A stretch of 8,036 bases of DNA, taken from positions 1 to 8,036 of the forward strand of contig CAYOET010000247.1 of the NCBI GenBank assembly GCA_964402985.1, written 5' to 3'. Position numbers and translations under genes: made by a program. The DNA is from JADYYB01 sp964402985 (GTDB taxonomy: Bacteria > Pseudomonadota > Alphaproteobacteria > Rhizobiales > Kaistiaceae). The notes below the pieces were generated by a model. The model was not told the origin of the DNA. It searched no databases and saw only the letters and a program-made list of their open reading frames with translations. Below are positions 5,166 through 8,036 of this stretch, piece by piece; positions within the stretch are counted from its first letter, which is position 1; every line of letters begins with the position of its first letter.

Positions 5166-6788
5166 TCAAGCCGGCTTGGCGGCGCGTTCCTTGGTCGCGG
5201 AGAAGCGGATCTCGGGCCAGTTCTTCTGCACGGTCTGGAAGGTCCAGCGGTTGGGGACGATGTAGACCGGGGCGCCGGTGCGGTCCTCGGCGAGCGAGGA
5301 GCGGTGCGCGGACAGGAAGGCCTTCAGCTTGACCGGGTCGTCGGAGGCGAGCCAGCGCGCGCTCTCGGCTTCGGCCGGCTCGAAGTCGATCGAGATGTTG
5401 TACTCGCGCTCGACCCGCGACTTCATCACGTCGAGCTGCAGCGCGCCGACGACGCCGACCAGCCAGGCGTTGCCGATCATCGGGCGGAAGGCCTGCGCCA
5501 CGCCCTCCTCAGCTAGGTCGGTGAGCGCGCGCTGCAGCTGCTTGGACTTGGTGACGTCGCCGAGGCGGACGCGCCGCAGGATCTCGGGCGCGAAGTCGGG
5601 GATGCCGAGGAAGCTGATCTTGCTGCCCTCGGTCAGCGTGTCGCCGACGCTGAGCGTGCCGTGATTGGGGATGCCGACGATGTCGCCGGGCGAGGCGTCG
5701 TCCGCCGTCTCGCGTTCGCGGGCCATGAACAGCACGGGGTTGCCGACGGTGAGGTCCTTGCCCGAGCGGACGTTGCGGAGCTTCATGCCGCGGCGGAACG
5801 TGCCCGAGCAGAGGCGGACGAAGGCGACGCGGTCGCGATGGTTGGGGTCCATGTTGGCCTGGACCTTGAACACGAAGCCGGTGACCTCGCGCTGCTCCGG
5901 GCGCACCGGTTCGGGCAGCGCCGGCTGCGGCTGGGGCGACGGCGCCCACTCCGCCACGGCCTTAAGGAGTTCGGTCACGGCGATGTTCTTGAGCGCGGAG
6001 CCGAAGAACACCGGCGTGAGGTGCCCCTCGCGGAACGAGTTCAGGTTGAACGCGGGCAGCGCCGAGCGCGCGAGGTCGAGCGATTCCAGCGTCGGGTTGA
6101 GGATGTGGTCGACCATGTGCGGCAGGGCCGAGACGTCGGGCTCGCCGCCGTTCCAGTCGAGGGCGGCGAGGCGGCCGTCGGGGAGGATCACCTTCTTGCC
6201 CACGAAGTCGATGACGCCGCGGAGGTCGACGCCCATCCCCACCGGCCAGGTCACCGGGCTGACGTCGAGGGCGAGCTTGTTGGCGATCTCGTCGACCAGC
6301 TCGAGCGGGCCGAGGCCCTCGCGGTCGACCTTGTTGATGAAGGTGATGATCGGGATGTTGCGGAGGCGACAGACCTCGAACAGCTTGAGGGTCTGGCTCT
6401 CGATGCCCTTGGCGGCGTCGAGCACCATGATCGCGGAGTCGACCGCGGTCAGCGTGCGGTAGGTGTCCTCGCTGAAATCGGCGTGGCCGGGCGTGTCGAG
6501 AAGGTTGAAGGTGATGCCCGCCTTCTCGAAAGTCATCACCGAGCTGGTGACGGAAATGCCGCGCTTCTGCTCGATCTCCATCCAGTCGGAATGCGCGCGC
6601 CGCGCCTGGCCGCGCGCCTTGACGTTGCCGGCGAGGCGGATGGCGCCGCCGGCGACGAGGAGATGCTCGGTCAGCGTGGTCTTGCCGGCGTCGGGGTGCG
6701 AAATGATCGCGAAGGTCCGCCGCGCCGCATAGCCGCCATCGGCGGCAGGGCGCGCATCCGGCGCGGAAGGCTGGGAAAGCTCTGTCAT
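5166..6788 (-). CDS. prfC: Peptide chain release factor 3 (RF3)
   Basis: The gene encodes 540 residues, slightly longer than the roughly 530 of E. coli RF3 because of an N-terminal extension of about a dozen residues. RF3 is the ribosome-bound GTPase that speeds release of RF1/RF2 after peptide hydrolysis. GTPase motifs are intact: SHPDAGKTT (30-38), the switch-I region SDWMEIEQKRGISVTSSV (67-84), DTPGHADFSEDTYRTLTAVD (98-117) and NKVDREG (152-158). SDWMEIEQKRGIS and the TWPVGMG segment separate RF3 from EF-G. The middle (about 300-390) is the beta-barrel domain (GFVFKVQANMDPNHRDRVAFVRL, GDIVGIPNHG). The end carries the RF3 domain III pattern GALQLDVMKSRVEREYNISIDFE. The start at 6788 has only a weak G-rich box upstream, close to a small hairpin. 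Downstream, its stop is 11 bases from the compound repeat. Confidence 0.96.
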   Translation of the reverse strand: MTELSQPSAPDARPAADGGYAARRTFAIISHPDAGKTTLTEHLLVAGGAIRLAGNVKARGQARRAHSDWMEIEQKRGISVTSSVMTFEKAGITFNLLDTPGHADFSEDTYRTLTAVDSAIMVLDAAKGIESQTLKLFEVCRLRNIPIITFINKVDREGLGPLELVDEIANKLALDVSPVTWPVGMGVDLRGVIDFVGKKVILPDGRLAALDWNGGEPDVSALPHMVDHILNPTLESLDLARSALPAFNLNSFREGHLTPVFFGSALKNIAVTELLKAVAEWAPSPQPQPALPEPVRPEQREVTGFVFKVQANMDPNHRDRVAFVRLCSGTFRRGMKLRNVRSGKDLTVGNPVLFMARERETADDASPGDIVGIPNHGTLSVGDTLTEGSKISFLGIPDFAPEILRRVRLGDVTKSKQLQRALTDLAEEGVAQAFRPMIGNAWLVGVVGALQLDVMKSRVEREYNISIDFEPAEAESARWLASDDPVKLKAFLSAHRSSLAEDRTGAPVYIVPNRWTFQTVQKNWPEIRFSATKERAAKPA

Positions 6789-6832
6789 GCCGCGTTCACT
6801 ACCCCATCGGGGTTGCGGCTACATCAACGAAG

Positions 6833-6869
6833 TTCTCGGGACCCCGGTCGCGTGCCGGGATCCCGAGAA
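6833..6869 (-). terminator. Strong hairpin between the secreted-protein gene and prfC
   Basis: TTCTCGGGACCCCGG (6833-6847) pairs with CCGGGATCCCGAGAA (6855-6869) over 15 bp with one mismatch and a 7-base loop. It lies 12 bases after the TAA stop (reverse strand) of the secreted-protein gene. It is flanked by TTCTC/GAGAA but has no long T run. A terminator or partial attenuator is the simplest reading, giving prfC lower or separate expression. Confidence 0.6.
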
Positions 6870-6881
6870 AGGCCAGAACGC

Positions 6882-7367
6882 TTACGGGGCGGCCGGAGCG
6901 GGGGTTGCACCGCCGGCAGCCGGGGGCTGGAGCTGGGTGGCGCCACCGCCCGGAGCCGGAGTGGTGATGGCGGCAGCAGCCGGGTCGCCCATCTCGCCGG
7001 CGCGGACGATCGCCCACATGTCGCAGAAGGCGCGCGGCTCGGCCGCGAACTCGGTCGCGTCCTTGATGACATTGCAGCGCTGGTCGAGCTCGGTGACCTG
7101 CGCCTCCGTGAGCTTCTGTTCGAAGGCTGCCAGCTGATCCGGGCTGGTCGCTTCCTCGATCGTGATGTCGCCGAATGGCTTCAGCGGGTCGATATTGGCG
7201 ACCGTGAAGGGATTCCCGGTCTCATCCGCACCGGCGGCCGGGGCCGCGCTCGGAGCCGCGGGCGACGGGGTCATGGCGGGTGGCGCTGGCGACGGGGCCT
7301 GCGCGAAAGCGGCCGAACCGGTGACTGCCAGAAGCAGTCCACCGAGCATGAGTGCTGATTTCTTCAT
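6882..7367 (-). CDS. Secreted Pro/Ala-rich hypothetical protein
   Basis: The protein has 161 residues with a clear Sec signal peptide: MKKSALMLGGLLLAVTGSAAFA, with likely cleavage after residue 22. A disordered Pro/Ala/Ser linker follows (about 24-48). Next is a compact domain (about 52-125) with NPFTVANIDPLKPFGDITIEEATSPDQLAAFEQKLTEAQVTELDQRCNVI, and then an Ala/Gly/Pro-rich tail. Two cysteines, C98 and C115, flank a helix and could form a disulphide in the periplasm. I do not recognise the domain. The start at 7367 has GAGGAG 7 bases upstream. It follows the glycosyltransferase gene by 83 bases in the same direction, and a hairpin follows it. Location (periplasmic or outside the cell) is inferred from the signal. 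Any link to the glycosyltransferase is positional only. Confidence 0.85.
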   Translation of the reverse strand: MKKSALMLGGLLLAVTGSAAFAQAPSPAPPAMTPSPAAPSAAPAAGADETGNPFTVANIDPLKPFGDITIEEATSPDQLAAFEQKLTEAQVTELDQRCNVIKDATEFAAEPRAFCDMWAIVRAGEMGDPAAAAITTPAPGGGATQLQPPAAGGATPAPAAP

Positions 7368-7450
7368 CGTGGCTCTCCTCTGAGCGTGCCCCGCACCCGC
7401 GTGGGGGGAACAACCTCGCTCGTCGGAAGGTTCCGCCTCGGTCGACGCGC

Positions 7451-8036
7451 TTACTTGGCGAGACCGAGCCTCGGCATGTCGCCCCAGGCCTTCACGCCGC
7501 GGAAATACTGGATCATCCCGCGGATGCGCCAGAAATTGCTGAGCTGCCGATAGCCGAAATTCTCAAGGACGGCGACGCCAGCGAGGACGAGGAGGTCGCG
7601 CGATTTCGGGAAACGGCGAAGCTCGAGCTCCTCGAGCACCAGCGAGGCGACGCTGATCGCGATGCCGAAGGTGAAAGTGACGGAGAGGAAGGCGAGGAGG
7701 TAGTCGACGTTGAGGAAGCCGAGCGCCCAGGCGAGCGGAATGATCAAATAGCCGAGGGCCTCGACCGGCGGCCCGAGCATATCGACGAGGAAGATGTGGC
7801 CGAGCCCCAGCGAGCCGACGCGGCCGTAGCGCCGGCGCATGAGCATGTCGCCATGCTTGGCAAAGGTCTCCATCGAGCCGCGCTGCCAGCGGCTGCGCTG
7901 CTTGCCGAGGCCGTCGAGGGTCTCGGGGGCCTCGGTCCAGCACACCGGCTCGGGGATGAACTCGATGCGGTAGTCGCGCTTCTGCTCGCGGTTGAAGCGG
8001 TGCAGCTTGATGATGAGCTCGAGATCCTCGCCGACC
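7451..8036 (-). CDS. Family 2 glycosyltransferase, membrane-bound, C-terminal part (5' end outside window)
   Basis: The frame is open from the right edge and about 194 C-terminal residues are visible. The first residues read VGEDLELIIKLHR, which contains the acidic GED motif of processive family 2 glycosyltransferases. About 48 residues on is KQRSRWQRG, the Q-x-x-R-W motif (here QRSRW) that holds the growing polysaccharide. Between them is YRIEFIPEPVCWTEAPETL, typical of cellulose-synthase and poly-GlcNAc-synthase relatives. The rest forms several hydrophobic segments (HIFLVDMLGPPVEALGYLIIPLAWALGFL, YLLAFLSVTFTFGIAISVASLVL, LLVLAGVAVLENFGY) and ends in a short basic cytoplasmic tail (GDMPRLGLAK). 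It should therefore be an inner-membrane enzyme that adds sugars from nucleotide donors to an exported polymer. The product is not identifiable. A GTG at 7943-7945 is internal and not a start. It is first in the reverse-strand run with the secreted protein and prfC. Confidence 0.88.
   Translation of the reverse strand, partial: VGEDLELIIKLHRFNREQKRDYRIEFIPEPVCWTEAPETLDGLGKQRSRWQRGSMETFAKHGDMLMRRRYGRVGSLGLGHIFLVDMLGPPVEALGYLIIPLAWALGFLNVDYLLAFLSVTFTFGIAISVASLVLEELELRRFPKSRDLLVLAGVAVLENFGYRQLSNFWRIRGMIQYFRGVKAWGDMPRLGLAK

Noticed and set aside
5661..7358. A forward open frame of 565 codons
   Set aside because: It is antisense to prfC and the secreted-protein gene, both strongly supported. Its translation is a low-complexity Arg/Gly/Ala/Asp/Val mixture without motifs, as expected in the shadow of GC-rich genes.
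7368..7450. Terminator in the gap between the glycosyltransferase and the secreted-protein gene
   Set aside because: Only a weak 6-bp stem with a G-T pair (around CCCCGC and GTGGGG) can be drawn, with no T run, which is too weak to annotate.

Overview
The window is GC-rich, gene-dense bacterial chromosome with strong G/C third-position bias, Shine-Dalgarno boxes of the GGAG type and long shadow frames. The protein set (GloA, a Pyrid_ox_like flavoprotein, YedI/DUF808, RF3, a processive family 2 glycosyltransferase) and the CCTCCCC...GGGGAGG intergenic palindromes suggest an alphaproteobacterium, most likely of the sphingomonad group. That placement is inference, since there is no rRNA or marker set to confirm it.

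Left part (1-2326): the C-terminal end of a probable zinc-dependent phospholipase C-like protein converges on a reverse-strand lactoylglutathione lyase (gloA), with a GC-rich palindrome between their 3' ends. Divergent from gloA is a forward run of three small genes, each with a clear ribosome binding site: two unrecognised proteins of 111 residues each, then a general-stress-type FMN-binding split-barrel protein. Glyoxalase and stress flavoprotein side by side hint at detoxification or stress, but the two small proteins are orphans.

Middle part (2327-4980): after a 203-base gap holding a hairpin and what looks like a worn repeat copy comes an orphan ATP-grasp protein. Its stop codon lies 12 bases from the stop of a convergent small DUF551-like gene, and a palindrome spans the junction. 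Divergent from the DUF551-like gene is the multi-pass inner-membrane protein YedI (DUF808).

Right part (4981-8036): a compound inverted repeat of about 170 bases separates yedI from a reverse-strand block. In transcription order that block is a family 2 glycosyltransferase (5' part outside the window), a secreted Pro/Ala-rich protein, and peptide chain release factor 3 (prfC). A hairpin separates the secreted-protein gene from prfC, so prfC may be partly uncoupled.

No rRNA, tRNA, CRISPR array, transposase or phage module was seen, and no recognisable defence or biosynthetic system. The least ordinary material is the repeat family, the orphan ATP-grasp protein, the two small orphan proteins beside the stress flavoprotein, and the secreted protein beside the glycosyltransferase.
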